In this document: positions 19,181 through 27,138 of the stretch, piece by piece
Position numbering within the stretch: the stretch's first letter is position 1
How the letters are laid out: the number at the start of each line of letters is the position of its first letter
DNA from: Micromonospora sp. NBC_01699
GTDB taxonomy: Bacteria; Actinomycetota; Actinomycetes; Mycobacteriales; Micromonosporaceae
NCBI RefSeq assembly: GCF_036250065.1
Contig: NZ_CP109199.1
Span: 1,984,001 to 2,048,000 of the forward strand
Length of the DNA: 64,000 nucleotides
Direction of reading: 5' to 3'
The notes under the pieces: model-generated
What the model was told of the DNA's origin: nothing
Databases searched by the model: none
Seen by the model: the letters and a program-made list of their open reading frames with translations, nothing else
Translations under genes and position numbers: made by a program

Positions 19181-20083
19181 ATGACCGTACGTCGAAAGCT
19201 TTTCTGCCTCGTCGCCGCGACAGTGGTCGCGGCGGCGTTGTCCGGCCTGGCCGCCGGCCCGGCGCTGGCGCACGGCGCGCCGGGCAGCCCGGTCAGCCGG
19301 TCGGTGGCCTGCGGACCGGACGCGCCCACGACGAACCGCTCGGCGGCGTGCCGGGCCGCGATCGCCGCCGGCGCCGTCGTGGCCCAGTGGGACAACGTAC
19401 GGGTTGCCGGGGTGGCCGGGCGCGACCGGCAGAAGATCCCCGACGGCAGGTTGTGCAGCGGCGGCGTCGACGCGTTCGGCGGCCTGGACCTGGCGCGGGC
19501 GGACTGGCCGGCGACGAGGCTCACGGCGGGGGGCGAGTTCACCTTCACCTACCGGACCACTATCCCGCACGAGGGCACCTTCCGGTGGTACGTGACCAGC
19601 ACCGGGTACGACCCGACCCGACCGCTGACCTGGTCCGATCTGGGTGAGCGGCCGTTCCTGACCGCCACCGACCCGCCCCGCTCCGACGGTGCCTACCGGA
19701 TGCGCGGTCGGTTGCCGGCGGGGCTGTCCGGCCGGCACGTCATTTTCGCGATCTGGCAGAACTCGTCCACCCCGGACACCTACTACTCCTGCTCCGACGT
19801 CATCTTCGGCGGCGCCCCGGCACCGGCGGGCGCCGGCACCCGGTCCGCGACCGGCGCCGCCCGCCCCGGCGGCGGAGCGTCCGCCAGCACCGGGGCGGCC
19901 GACCCGGCGACCGTCGCCGGCATCGGTTCGGCCGACACCGACACCGGCACCGGCACCCGTACGGCCGCCGCCGCCACCGGTGGCGGGATCCCGCCGCTCT
20001 GGCTCGGCTTGGCCGGCGTGCTGCTCGCGGCGGCGGTCCTCGTCCCGATCGGCCTGCGACTGCGATCCCGGACCAGCCGCTGA
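19181..20083 (+). CDS. AA10 lytic polysaccharide monooxygenase with C-terminal membrane anchor
   Basis: A 300-residue secreted protein. The signal peptide ends at ALA-H, leaving His31 as the new N-terminus. Together with His130 (IPHEGTF) it forms the copper histidine brace of AA10 LPMOs, which cleave chitin or cellulose oxidatively. The family C-terminal signature IFAIWQNSSTPDTYYSCSDVIF (about residues 187-208) is present. A Gly/Ala/Thr-rich linker leads to a hydrophobic helix (IPPLWLGLAGVLLAAAVLV) and a basic tail, so the enzyme is tethered to the membrane or wall. Most AA10 enzymes are free or carry CBMs. Confidence 0.85.
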   Translation: MTVRRKLFCLVAATVVAAALSGLAAGPALAHGAPGSPVSRSVACGPDAPTTNRSAACRAAIAAGAVVAQWDNVRVAGVAGRDRQKIPDGRLCSGGVDAFGGLDLARADWPATRLTAGGEFTFTYRTTIPHEGTFRWYVTSTGYDPTRPLTWSDLGERPFLTATDPPRSDGAYRMRGRLPAGLSGRHVIFAIWQNSSTPDTYYSCSDVIFGGAPAPAGAGTRSATGAARPGGGASASTGAADPATVAGIGSADTDTGTGTRTAAAATGGGIPPLWLGLAGVLLAAAVLVPIGLRLRSRTSR

Positions 20084-20103
20084 ATGGGTGGTGGTCAGTA
20101 GGA

Positions 20104-20382
20104 TCAGATGGACCGTTTGACCTGTCGGACCGGCGGGCCGTCGATCCAGCTCAGGAACCGTGCGTCGGCGACCGGGCGGGACATGCCGCTGATCAGGGCG
20201 CTGTCACGGAAACTTGTCATAATCAAGGTCAGTCGATGGCGGTCCTGTCGGCTCGGATACCACGACCACATGCGACGCCGGTAGACCGGGCAGGGCCATT
20301 CCTCGCCGTCGTCGGTGCAGTTCCAGTCCTGGTTGGGTCGGTGTAGGGCGCCCTGGCCTTCGGTTGGCTTGTCGTACTTCAT
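20104..20382 (-). CDS. Small Trp/Cys-containing protein of unknown function (operon gene 6)
   Basis: A 92-residue protein of unknown role, last in the small-gene unit. The centre (WNCTDDGEEWPCPVYRRRMW) has two Cys and several aromatic residues; Arg/Lys-rich helices follow. No signal peptide or membrane segment. The ATG follows CGGAGTG. It begins 15 bp after the preceding gene. Similar small actinobacterial proteins are often called hypothetical. Confidence 0.6.
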   Translation of the reverse strand: MKYDKPTEGQGALHRPNQDWNCTDDGEEWPCPVYRRRMWSWYPSRQDRHRLTLIMTSFRDSALISGMSRPVADARFLSWIDGPPVRQVKRSI

Positions 20383-20397
20383 GGTTTGTCACTCCGG

Positions 20398-20625
20398 TTA
20401 GATCAGGTGCACCCGTTCGAGGGATCCGTCGGTATTCCGCAGGGTGAGGCTTCCGTCCCCGTGGTCGATCAGGTCGAGTACCAGGTGGTAGGCGACCAGT
20501 GCCCGGTTGATCGTGTCGGTCTTCGTGTCCCTCGTGCGGGCGCACGCCGAGGTGAGTGCGTCGACCGCGCGCGGCGCCAGGTTGACCGTGATCTTCGTGA
20601 GCGTCGACCGGTCCGGCTCAGCCAC
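20398..20625 (-). CDS. Small ribbon-helix-helix-like protein (operon gene 5)
   Basis: A 75-residue protein. A short strand (TKITVNLAPRAVDAL) followed by two helices with the pattern TKTDTINRALVAYHLV resembles the ribbon-helix-helix DNA-binding fold. The GTG start overlaps the previous gene by eight bases, implying coupled translation. It may be a small repressor acting on this unit; its target is unknown. Confidence 0.62.
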   Translation of the reverse strand: MAEPDRSTLTKITVNLAPRAVDALTSACARTRDTKTDTINRALVAYHLVLDLIDHGDGSLTLRNTDGSLERVHLI

Positions 20626-20836
20626 GACGACGCTTACCGATCTCGATCATCGGTACCGTCGGGGCCGGCGGCCGTGTCTTGCGTGACCAGCACGGGCACG
20701 AGCACGGTGCCCACGGCAGCCACGACTTCGACCACGGCTTGACCCACCCCCCACACCGGTCGCATTTGCTGTTGTCGCCGCCGCAGTTCATGCACAACGG
20801 CCCGTCCGTCGCCGGGGTGAGCGGATCGTCCGTCAC
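20618..20836 (-). CDS. Small Cys-rich protein, zinc-ribbon-like (operon gene 4)
   Basis: A 72-residue protein with CMNCGGDNSKCDRCGGW, a possible zinc knuckle or ribbon, and a later CSCPC cluster. The GTG start at 20836 is preceded by GGAGG and overlaps the upstream gene stop by four bases (GTGA). A longer open frame to 20926 has no support. Function unknown. Confidence 0.58.
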   Translation of the reverse strand: MTDDPLTPATDGPLCMNCGGDNSKCDRCGGWVKPWSKSWLPWAPCSCPCWSRKTRPPAPTVPMIEIGKRRRG

Positions 20837-21012
20837 CGGGCCTCCGGTGCCACCGGTGCCGTTGTTTGTTGCTCGCGTTGGGCCCAGGCCAACTGGTCGC
20901 ACCCATCCGGCCGGCACTGCGGGCATCGGCGCTCACCGGCATGGCCCCGGATCGTCTCGTTCACCGCCCACACGATCGCCGCCCGAGTGAGCGGCTCATT
21001 CTGCCTACTCAC
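20833..21012 (-). CDS. Small Cys-containing protein (operon gene 3)
   Basis: A 59-residue protein with the segment CPQCRPDGCDQLAWAQ after a basic helix. The GTG at 21012 follows GGAAGGGG and overlaps the preceding stop. The coding frame was chosen by the chain of overlapping starts and stops. Function unknown. Confidence 0.55.
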   Translation of the reverse strand: MSRQNEPLTRAAIVWAVNETIRGHAGERRCPQCRPDGCDQLAWAQREQQTTAPVAPEAR

Positions 21013-21218
21013 GATTCCCCTTCCTCGATGTCGGTCTGCATTTCGGTGCTCGTGTCCTTCGGAAGGGCTTGGAGGAATTCGATGGCACGGTCCATGTACG
21101 GGCATCCGTACTGGGTGCAGTGGAGGCAGACCGGGCGCCACGGGGGTCCCCTGCGGTGTCGTTTCACCTCGGCGCGAGCGATCCACGCCAACGTGCCCAC
21201 GCTCAGTTCCCCGCTCAT
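21009..21218 (-). CDS. Small Cys-containing protein (operon gene 2)
   Basis: A 69-residue protein. It contains CLHCTQYGCPYM and an acidic C-terminus (TDIEEGES). The ATG overlaps the previous stop (ATGA) and its own stop overlaps the next GTG. The Cys pattern recalls genes 3 and 4 of the same unit, so they may bind metal or act together. Function unknown. Confidence 0.58.
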   Translation of the reverse strand: MSGELSVGTLAWIARAEVKRHRRGPPWRPVCLHCTQYGCPYMDRAIEFLQALPKDTSTEMQTDIEEGES

Positions 21219-21505
21219 CGGTCACCCCGTGTGTTCCGCCGGATGCGCCCGGACATGCCGGGCCCGCCCCGGCCGAGCGGCGGCAGAGGGTGGGCCGGGG
21301 CGCCATTGAGGGGGCGTGGACGTGGACCGGGTGGTCCATCCACCGGGGGCGACTCGGGGAACGGGGGCGGCGGGGGAGTGGCGAACGTGAGGCCGGGGCA
21401 CGGGCTCAGTGCTGCGCAGCGCCAACGCCGCCCGAATGCGCAGTAGCGGGACAGCCGGAGCCAGATCCGGCGATGTCGTCGAACACTCGTCGCCCTGTGG
21501 CGCAT
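21215..21505 (-). CDS. Small basic/Pro-rich protein (operon gene 1)
   Basis: A 96-residue protein opening the small-gene unit. The N-terminal part is Arg- and Trp-rich with three Cys (RYCAFGRRWRCAALSPC); the rest is Pro/Arg-rich. ATG 21505 has GGAGGGAG in front. It is divergent from the XRE regulator. The Pro-rich C-terminus makes the frame assignment less certain than for the others. Confidence 0.5.
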   Translation of the reverse strand: MRHRATSVRRHRRIWLRLSRYCAFGRRWRCAALSPCPGLTFATPPPPPFPESPPVDGPPGPRPRPLNGAPAHPLPPLGRGGPGMSGRIRRNTRGDR

Positions 21506-21643
21506 CCACGCTCCCTCCATTGGGGGCGGCGTCCGGGCTGCGCTACACGCGAGGGGTGGCAGCAACCCGGACACCGGGTAGCCCGATATTGACGAAGAGT
21601 GTTGGCGGGCGCAACGACTAAGAGCGAGATTGACGGAAGAATA

Positions 21644-21684
21644 TTGACACTGTCTCATACGATGCGCAGACTCTGTCTCGTATG
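21644..21684 (+). promoter_or_regulatory. Promoter and palindrome of the XRE/DUF397 genes
   Basis: TTGACA (21644-21649) and CAGACT (21667-21672) are 17 bp apart, a good -35/-10 pair. CATACGA (21656-21662) and TCGTATG (21678-21684) are perfect inverted arms flanking the -10, ideal for autorepression by the XRE protein. Two more TTGACG hexamers lie at about 21587 and 21630 and may serve other starts. Confidence 0.55.
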
Positions 21685-21725
21685 GAGCAGTCGGAACGCG
21701 CTTAGCGCGATTACGTGGGGTGACC

Positions 21726-22601
21726 ATGACAGACGACGCCGGATCGAGTGTTCCTCGACGCCAGCTAGGTCGGTACCTGAAGGAGGCGCGCGAGCAGGCG
21801 GGCATAGCCCTTGAAGCGGCTGCCGTCCAATGTGAGTGGAGCCGGGCCCGGATGTACCGCATCGAAGGCGGGCGGGTCTCACTCAGGACGCATGACGTAG
21901 ACCTGATGTGCAACATTTACGGGGTTGGATCGGAGTTCCGGGAAGTCCTCAAGAGCCTTGCCAAGGCAACCAAGGCTCACGGGTGGTGGCACGCCTACGG
22001 CACGGCTGTACCGAGCTGGTTCGAGTTGTACGTGGGGCTTGAGGCGGCAGCGAGCAGGCTCCGGCAGTACGAACCTGCCCTGATCCCCGGACTGTTGCAG
22101 CGCCGGGAGTACGCGGCCACAATCCTTGGCTCCCAACCCGGCATGACGGAGGATGCCGTGGGGCAGGCGGTGGCGCTGCGGCTTGAGCGACAACGCCTGT
22201 TGGCCCGGCGGCACCCGAAGGCGCCTCAGCTCGACGTGATTCTGCACGAGGTTGTCCTGCTCGGACAGTGGCCCGGCAAGCGGGAGCAGCTGGAGCATCT
22301 GATCCAGGCGGGACGGGTGCCGGGCGTGAGTATCCGTGTCATACCGAGCGTCACCCGTCCCGCTCACTGGTCGTTGGCGGGAGGGTTCGTGATCCTGGAC
22401 TTCCCACCTCTGGGCAGCCGCCCTCCAGAGCCCACCACCGTCTACTCCGAGTCGCTGACGGGGGCCCTGTATCTCGATCGACCGGCGGAGGTGGACACGT
22501 ACTCTCAAGCGTGGACGATGCTTGAGGACGTGGCGCTGAACCCCCCACGGTCGGCGGCCCTGATTGCGGAGATCAAGGAAGGTAGCAGCGAGCATGAGTG
22601 A
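21726..22601 (+). CDS. XRE-family regulator with DUF5753 domain
   Basis: A 291-residue protein. Residues 10-65 form a helix-turn-helix (GRYLKEAREQAGIALEAAAV), then a DUF5753 domain from about 95 (YEPALIPGLLQRREYA, GGFVILDFP). These Scr1/WhiJ-type regulators pair with a DUF397 partner, encoded immediately downstream with an eight-base overlap. Start ATG 21726; a GTG two codons upstream is possible. Such pairs are common and variable in streptomycete-like genomes. Confidence 0.88.
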   Translation: MTDDAGSSVPRRQLGRYLKEAREQAGIALEAAAVQCEWSRARMYRIEGGRVSLRTHDVDLMCNIYGVGSEFREVLKSLAKATKAHGWWHAYGTAVPSWFELYVGLEAAASRLRQYEPALIPGLLQRREYAATILGSQPGMTEDAVGQAVALRLERQRLLARRHPKAPQLDVILHEVVLLGQWPGKREQLEHLIQAGRVPGVSIRVIPSVTRPAHWSLAGGFVILDFPPLGSRPPEPTTVYSESLTGALYLDRPAEVDTYSQAWTMLEDVALNPPRSAALIAEIKEGSSEHE

Positions 22602-22785
22602 TCTGACCGGCGCCAACTGGCGCAAGAGCACCCGGAGCGGCAGCACCGGGGGCAACTGCGTAGAGGTCGCCACCAACCTCCCCGGCGTCGTTGGCGTCCG
22701 GGACACCAAGGACCGTGATGGCGGCACGCTGACCTTCGGGCCGGCGGCGTGGCGCGCGTTCGTCGGGCTGGCAAAGCAGCGGTAA
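22594..22785 (+). CDS. DUF397 protein
   Basis: A 63-residue DUF397 protein: LTGANWRKSTRSGSTGGNC at the N-terminus and GTLTFGPAAWRAFVG at the C-terminus are the family hallmarks. It overlaps the XRE gene by eight bases, so the two are translated together. The family is the usual partner of DUF5753 regulators and may modulate DNA binding. Confidence 0.88.
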   Translation: MSDLTGANWRKSTRSGSTGGNCVEVATNLPGVVGVRDTKDRDGGTLTFGPAAWRAFVGLAKQR

Positions 22786-23440
22786 CCGCCCGTAGCGGGC
22801 ACGGGTGTCCTGTCCGCTGACGACTGCGACACGAAAAACGTCATTTCTTTATTCCTTCTCAAGAGAAGCGAACTCTTGAGAGAGAAATAGAGAGTGACGT
22901 TTTTTCGTCATCCGCGTCACCGTCCCGGCGGGCTGGCTACGCTCGGCCGCTCGGCCGGCGTCTACGCGGCGTTGTAGTCCTCGGTGCTGTCCTGAGGTGG
23001 GTAGACCACCCTCGCCGGGGCGATGCCTTGACGTCCCCGATACCGGGCGCCGGTCTTGACCCGCACTTCGTGCCGACCGTGGGCGGACAGCAGCAGTCGG
23101 CCGCCACTCCGACGCCGTTGCCGGGCTACCCGCGCCCCCGCACCCCGCCATCGGGACAGCTCAGGCGAACGTATAACGCATTAATCTCATACATCATCTT
23201 TGATGTACGTACACAAAAGAAGTTGTACGATTCAAAAGCGTTAGTTTCCCTGGAGACGCCGGGCTGCCGCCGACCCTGATCAACGTGCTGCACGGTCGTT
23301 GCGCTCGGCGATCGGTGTTTCTCAAACACCCTTCGATACAGAGCCGGAGCCACTGGATCGGAAGGGAGTCGGACCGCGATCTCCACGCCAAGCCTTCCGA
23401 CCAGCCCGGGCGGGCCGACGGGCCAGTCGGGGGCGGGGGC
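22786..23440. other. Gene-poor accessory segment
   Basis: About 650 bp without a recognisable gene. It holds the long hairpin at 22831-22909. Around 23165-23245 it is unusually AT-rich (ATAACGCATTAATCTC) with a 7-bp inverted repeat TACATCA-TCTT-TGATGTA. Open frames in it have no coding character. It looks like a decayed or inserted segment. Confidence 0.5.
22831..22909. repeat. Very long imperfect inverted repeat (about 36-bp arms)
   Basis: Left arm ACGAAAAACGTCA...CTCAAGAG pairs with right arm CTCTTGAG...TGACGTTTTTTCGT around an AAGCGAA loop. As RNA most central mismatches become G-U pairs, so nearly the full 79 bases can fold. Its AT content is far above the surroundings. Read on the plus strand it ends in six T's, so it could terminate the XRE/DUF397 transcript. 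A small mobile palindrome or a small RNA are alternatives. Confidence 0.7.
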
Positions 23441-23597
23441 TCAATGGCCTCTGACCCGGAACTCGTTGCCGTCCGGGGTCGGCCAGCACGACGGTGCCGT
23501 CCTCACCGATTTCCAGTGGCGTGGCCCCGAGGGTGACCAGCCGGTCGACCTGCGCTTGCCGGTCGCCGTCGGCCGTGAGGTCGAAGTGTTGCCGGTC
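23441..23597 (-). pseudogene. VOC/glyoxalase-family remnant (truncated and frameshifted)
   Basis: The minus strand reads HFDLTADGDRQAQVDRLV, then LGATPLEIGEDGTVVLADP. One extra C near 23466 shifts the frame; removing it gives ADPDGNEFRVRGH and a stop. This is the C-terminal end of a common actinobacterial VOC protein (the DPDGNEF motif). The first half is missing. A different, intact VOC gene lies just to the right. Confidence 0.75.
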
Positions 23598-23777
23598 CGT
23601 GGGCCACCGCGACCCTTGGGCGCCTGATCTTGGCGAGAGATATGGCAGGCAGGAAGGCGCCGCCGATGGCTCGGCTGGGCAGCGTTGCGTCCTGGGTCAT
23701 CAGCCGATCGGATGACCGAAGGCGATGATCGGCTATTTCCATGTGCGACGGACGCCCTGCGACGCTAGGAAGGAGGC

Positions 23778-24500
23778 ATGACCAACGAGGTGACCGTTCC
23801 CCTGCTGCCGTGCGCATCCATTGACGACATCGAAACCTTCTACGGAGTTCTCGGTTTCCGCACCACGTACAAGCAACGCAAGCCCAACGCGTGTGTGGGC
23901 GTGCAGCGGGAAGACCTGCATCTGCAATTCTTCGAGATCGCCGGATTTGACCCGGAGCAGTCCTATGGCTCCTGTCTCGTACTCACCGCCGACATCGAGG
24001 GACTACATCGGGCATTCGCAGCCGGCATGCGCGCCGCGTACGGCAAGGTACTGGTGTCGGGAACGCCGCGGATGACCCGGCCCAGGGCGCGGAAGAACGC
24101 CGACGGGTTGGGCGGATTCAGCGTCATCGACCCGGGCGGCAACTGGATCCGCGTCTTTCGGGACGCCGCCGCCACCGCGGCCACGCCGGCCGCCACGCCT
24201 GCCGGGCGGCTGGCCAAGGCCCTGGCGAATGCTGTGGTGCAGGCCGATTCCAGGGGAAGCGTCGGACAGGCCGTTCGGATCCTCGACAGCGCGTTGGCCC
24301 GCCCGCAAGACGACGACGACCCGGCCGAGCAGGTAGAGGTCCTGGTCTACCGCGCCGAACTCGCGATGGTGCTGCACGATCCAAAGACCGCGGCCGAGAT
24401 GCTGGCCCGCGCCCAGTCCGTCCCGCTCACGGAAGACGAATTCGAAAGGGCGGCACCCGCTTTCGACAACGCCGCCGAACTCGCAGCAGCACTGCGGTGA
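23778..24500 (+). CDS. VOC-family protein with a helical C-terminal extension
   Basis: A 240-residue protein. Residues 1-130 form a VOC (glyoxalase/bleomycin-resistance-like) domain: IDDIETFYGVLGF at the start and FSVIDPGGNWIRVF at the end. A helical Ala/Leu-rich extension (about 145-240) resembles TPR helices. The VOC domain ends earlier than the gene, so the extension is an added module. ATG 23778 follows AGGAAGGAGG. Ligand unknown; binding-type resistance is possible. Confidence 0.75.
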   Translation: MTNEVTVPLLPCASIDDIETFYGVLGFRTTYKQRKPNACVGVQREDLHLQFFEIAGFDPEQSYGSCLVLTADIEGLHRAFAAGMRAAYGKVLVSGTPRMTRPRARKNADGLGGFSVIDPGGNWIRVFRDAAATAATPAATPAGRLAKALANAVVQADSRGSVGQAVRILDSALARPQDDDDPAEQVEVLVYRAELAMVLHDPKTAAEMLARAQSVPLTEDEFERAAPAFDNAAELAAALR

Positions 24501-24534
24501 ACCACCATACGAACGAACGGTCGGCCCGCCTTTT

Positions 24535-24562
24535 ATCCCGCCGGGGATACCCCCGGCGGGAT
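24535..24562. terminator. Bidirectional hairpin terminator
   Basis: ATCCCGCCGGGG pairs perfectly with CCCCGGCGGGAT (12 bp) across an ATAC loop, between the convergent VOC and beta-propeller genes. Confidence 0.75.
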
Positions 24563-24578
24563 GGTGCAAGATGGGTGA

Positions 24579-25499
24579 TCAGTCGCGCACTCGTACGACG
24601 CAGTAAGTAGTGTCGGGGGTCGCCGGGACGGACAACCGCGCGTTGACCGCGTACAGGCTGGAGCCGAAGGAAACCACAGCCGACGGCTCGTCGAGGTCGC
24701 GGTCACGGATTACGTCGATCGGTGTGGCCCGCGTCAGCCGCTCGTTGAGGCGGAACTTGGCGATCACATTGTTTCGGTTGCGCACCACATACAGCGTGCG
24801 CCCCTCAAGCAGCAGACCGTCGCCATTGCATACCGACACGCCGCCCGTGCTGATCTGGGCGGCCATGCCCGCGCGGGGATCGAAGCAGTAGAGTCGGCCG
24901 GTCTTGGCCTGCACGATAATGAGCTTGTCCGCCCAGGCGGCGACGATGCCGGTGTTACAGCCGGTGGGGTCGCCGAGCCCACCCGGCAACCGCAGCGTCC
25001 GTACTCCCGATTGTCCGGGCAGCGACCCATTGCGGCCAAACTCGACGCAGTAAACCTTGGCCTTCTTCGAGTCGGTGAAGAACACGGCCTTCTTCGTGGC
25101 GGTCACGCCGTCGATGAACCCGCCGCCGAAGTCGTACGTCGCCAGGCATTCGCCGGTCGACTCACGGTAGACAGCCGCCCCGCCCATGTTGCCGCAGGCC
25201 GCCCAAATCCGGCCTCGTTCAACGTCCAAACCCGTTGCCTGGGTACCGGACACGGGCGGCACGAGGAGCATCCCGTTGCCGGTACGCAGGTCGGCGCACC
25301 AGATGCATCCGTCGGCCATGGAGCTGACGTAGATCTTCGTGCCGGTTCCGCGGGCGATCCCCTCCGGGCAGAACCCCCTCGGTAGGTTGATCACTGAGGG
25401 ATACCGGCCGTTCCCGTGGTGAGCCGAGGCCGGAGCCGCGGCGATGGCGGCCCCGATGGGCGCGGCAACGGCTGCGGCCAAGAGTGTTCGTCTCTGCAC
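24579..25499 (-). CDS. Secreted beta-propeller protein (SMP-30/NHL-like)
   Basis: A 306-residue protein. The N-terminus MQRRTLLAAAVAAPIGAAIA resembles a Sec/Tat signal with cleavage after ASA. The rest has repeated short strands of the type GRIWAAC, KLIIVQA, RTLYVVRN and SSLYAVNA, as in SMP-30/NHL propellers. Database entries often call similar proteins superoxide dismutase, but no metal-site motif for that is seen. AAAGGAG precedes the start. Extracellular role unknown. Confidence 0.68.
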   Translation of the reverse strand: MQRRTLLAAAVAAPIGAAIAAAPASAHHGNGRYPSVINLPRGFCPEGIARGTGTKIYVSSMADGCIWCADLRTGNGMLLVPPVSGTQATGLDVERGRIWAACGNMGGAAVYRESTGECLATYDFGGGFIDGVTATKKAVFFTDSKKAKVYCVEFGRNGSLPGQSGVRTLRLPGGLGDPTGCNTGIVAAWADKLIIVQAKTGRLYCFDPRAGMAAQISTGGVSVCNGDGLLLEGRTLYVVRNRNNVIAKFRLNERLTRATPIDVIRDRDLDEPSAVVSFGSSLYAVNARLSVPATPDTTYCVVRVRD

Positions 25500-25804
25500 T
25501 GTCGTGCTCCTTTTCGATAGGCGAACACATATATGGGTACCTGTGGATCAAGTACCGAGGCCACTTCGCCATTGCTCGACAAGCGACCGAACCGAGCCCG
25601 CGTGCCAAACCCGCCGATCGCCGTCGCCGGAGGAGCCGGCGAGCTAATGATCCAAAGAAACCGGCCCGGACCGGCAGGCCGTGCACCCACCCGGCCGAGG
25701 GCGCCGTCCCGGTCATCGAGACTCCTCGTGCCCGCAGCGCTTCCGTGGCCCGAGAGGCGCGAAACGATTTGCGCACGCAGACGTCCGTTCACGAGGATGT
25801 CGGT
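25500..25804. other. Divergent intergenic region
   Basis: About 305 bp between the divergent beta-propeller and GNAT genes. It should hold both promoters. ACACATATATGGGTACC near 25526 is the AT-richest stretch and the likely leftward promoter. No gene or RNA recognised. Confidence 0.5.
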
Positions 25805-26386
25805 GTGACGTCCAGCCCGTGGCCCATGCAGGTCGGCTCGCTCCTCCTACGTGAGGCAGCCGCCGCCGACATGGAGCAGATGCTGTCCTTCCGCAACGAC
25901 CCCGCGGTCAACCGATTCATGCTCCGAACAAGCGTCGACCCGGAGACGTTTCGGCGGGAGTGGCTCGCGGTGCCCACGAGTGACACCGACTTCTCCTGCG
26001 TAGCCGAGTTGGGTGGAACCGTCGTCGCAATGGGCTTCCTCGACATCGTGGACGGGATGGGTCAGCCCGGGATGCCCAAGCGCACCGAAGGGGTTGTCGG
26101 GTACATCGTCAAGCCGGACTCTGCGGGCAAGGGGGTGGCAACCAAGGTGGCCCACGGGCTCCTGAGGGCCGCGTTCGACCACCTCGGGCTCCGGCGCGTT
26201 ACGGCGAGTTGCAACGCCGACAATCCGGCGTCGGCAAGGGTGCTCGAAAAGGCCGGCATGAGACGTGAACAGCACGGCGTGGAGGACTCCTGGCATGCCG
26301 ACCTCGGTTGGGTAGACGGCTACCAGTACGCGATCCTCGCGCGTGAATGGCATGCAGCACGCGCCGGCTCACCGCAGCGTTCCTAA
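25805..26386 (+). CDS. GNAT-family N-acetyltransferase
   Basis: A 193-residue GNAT enzyme. The acetyl-CoA loop is YIVKPDSAGKGVATKVAH; ASARVLEKAGMRRE is the typical RimJ/RimL-type C-terminal motif. It may acetylate a protein N-terminus or small amine. The GTG at 25805 follows GAGGA; the longer open reading upstream lacks coding character. Confidence 0.82.
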   Translation: MTSSPWPMQVGSLLLREAAAADMEQMLSFRNDPAVNRFMLRTSVDPETFRREWLAVPTSDTDFSCVAELGGTVVAMGFLDIVDGMGQPGMPKRTEGVVGYIVKPDSAGKGVATKVAHGLLRAAFDHLGLRRVTASCNADNPASARVLEKAGMRREQHGVEDSWHADLGWVDGYQYAILAREWHAARAGSPQRS

Positions 26387-26510
26387 CAGGCTGACCGACC
26401 CACGGGGTCACACCGTGCCGGCGAGCGAAATGTCCGGTTCTACCGCGATCCGATCGGCTGCCCGACCGGCTGATTCGGGTGCACGACCCAGTGATGTGGG
26501 CGAACCTCAC

Positions 26511-26525
26511 CCGGCATCATGCCGG
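26511..26525. terminator. Short palindrome between convergent genes
   Basis: CCGGCATCATGCCGG, a 15-bp palindrome with 7-bp arms, lies between the GNAT and HxlR genes. It may act as a weak bidirectional terminator. Confidence 0.4.
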
Positions 26526-26546
26526 TGGGACTCGAACTCGGCGGGG

Positions 26547-27038
26547 TCAGCGCTGCCCGGCCAGGACCTCCCGGGCGATGGTGTCCCGCCGGGCGGCCTC
26601 CCGCTCCGCCTCCTCCTGCTGAGCCAGCTCACGGGCGTCGTACGCGGAGCGGGCGGCGGCGATCTCGTTCTGGTGCCCCTCGGTCCAGGTGACCAGCGCG
26701 CGGATGGTGTTGTGCAGGGTCGAGCCCAGCGGGGTCAGCTCGTAGTCGACCCGGGGCGGCACCGTGGCGTGCACCGTACGGCGCACCAGGCCGTCGCGTT
26801 CCAGGTGCCGCAGCGTACGGGTGAGCATCCGTTGGCTGACCCCGTCGATCGAGCGGCGTAGCTCGGTGAAGCGCAGGCTGCGCCGGTCGAGCAGGGTGAT
26901 GACCAGCAGGGACCACTTGTCGGCGATCCGGTCGAGGATCTGCCGGACCTCGCAGTCCGCTCGGGTGTCCCACTGGATCAGCTCGTGGTCGGTGGTATCA
27001 CCGCAGTAACCGGGGGACTTTGAAGTGCCGACTTCCAT
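26547..27038 (-). CDS. HxlR-family transcriptional regulator
   Basis: A 163-residue winged-helix protein. DCEVRQILDRIADKWSLLVI is the family hallmark, with the conserved Cys that can sense electrophiles. FTELRRSIDGVSQRMLTRTL forms the recognition helix. The C-terminal 40 residues are a charged helix. It is divergent from an MFS transporter and is its likely repressor. ATG 27038. Confidence 0.87.
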   Translation of the reverse strand: MEVGTSKSPGYCGDTTDHELIQWDTRADCEVRQILDRIADKWSLLVITLLDRRSLRFTELRRSIDGVSQRMLTRTLRHLERDGLVRRTVHATVPPRVDYELTPLGSTLHNTIRALVTWTEGHQNEIAAARSAYDARELAQQEEAEREAARRDTIAREVLAGQR

Positions 27039-27138
27039 GCCCACCGATGCTCCCCGACGATGCTCTTGGTTACAAGAGGGAACCGGCAGTCGTCGGAAGA
27101 ACCGACGCCGGTCCCGCCATCGCTGGAGGAGTTGGCTG

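Noticed and set aside
20634-20942. A competing frame across the small Cys-rich gene 4
   Set aside because: It lacks the overlapping start/stop chain and the Cys motifs of the neighbouring frame.
23028-23279. An 83-codon open frame in the accessory segment
   Set aside because: It crosses the AT-rich island with no coding bias, ribosome site or recognisable motif.
26505-26546. Sequence resembling a tRNA T-arm (GTTCGAGTCCC on the minus strand)
   Set aside because: Stem bases do not pair and no acceptor, D or anticodon arms are present.
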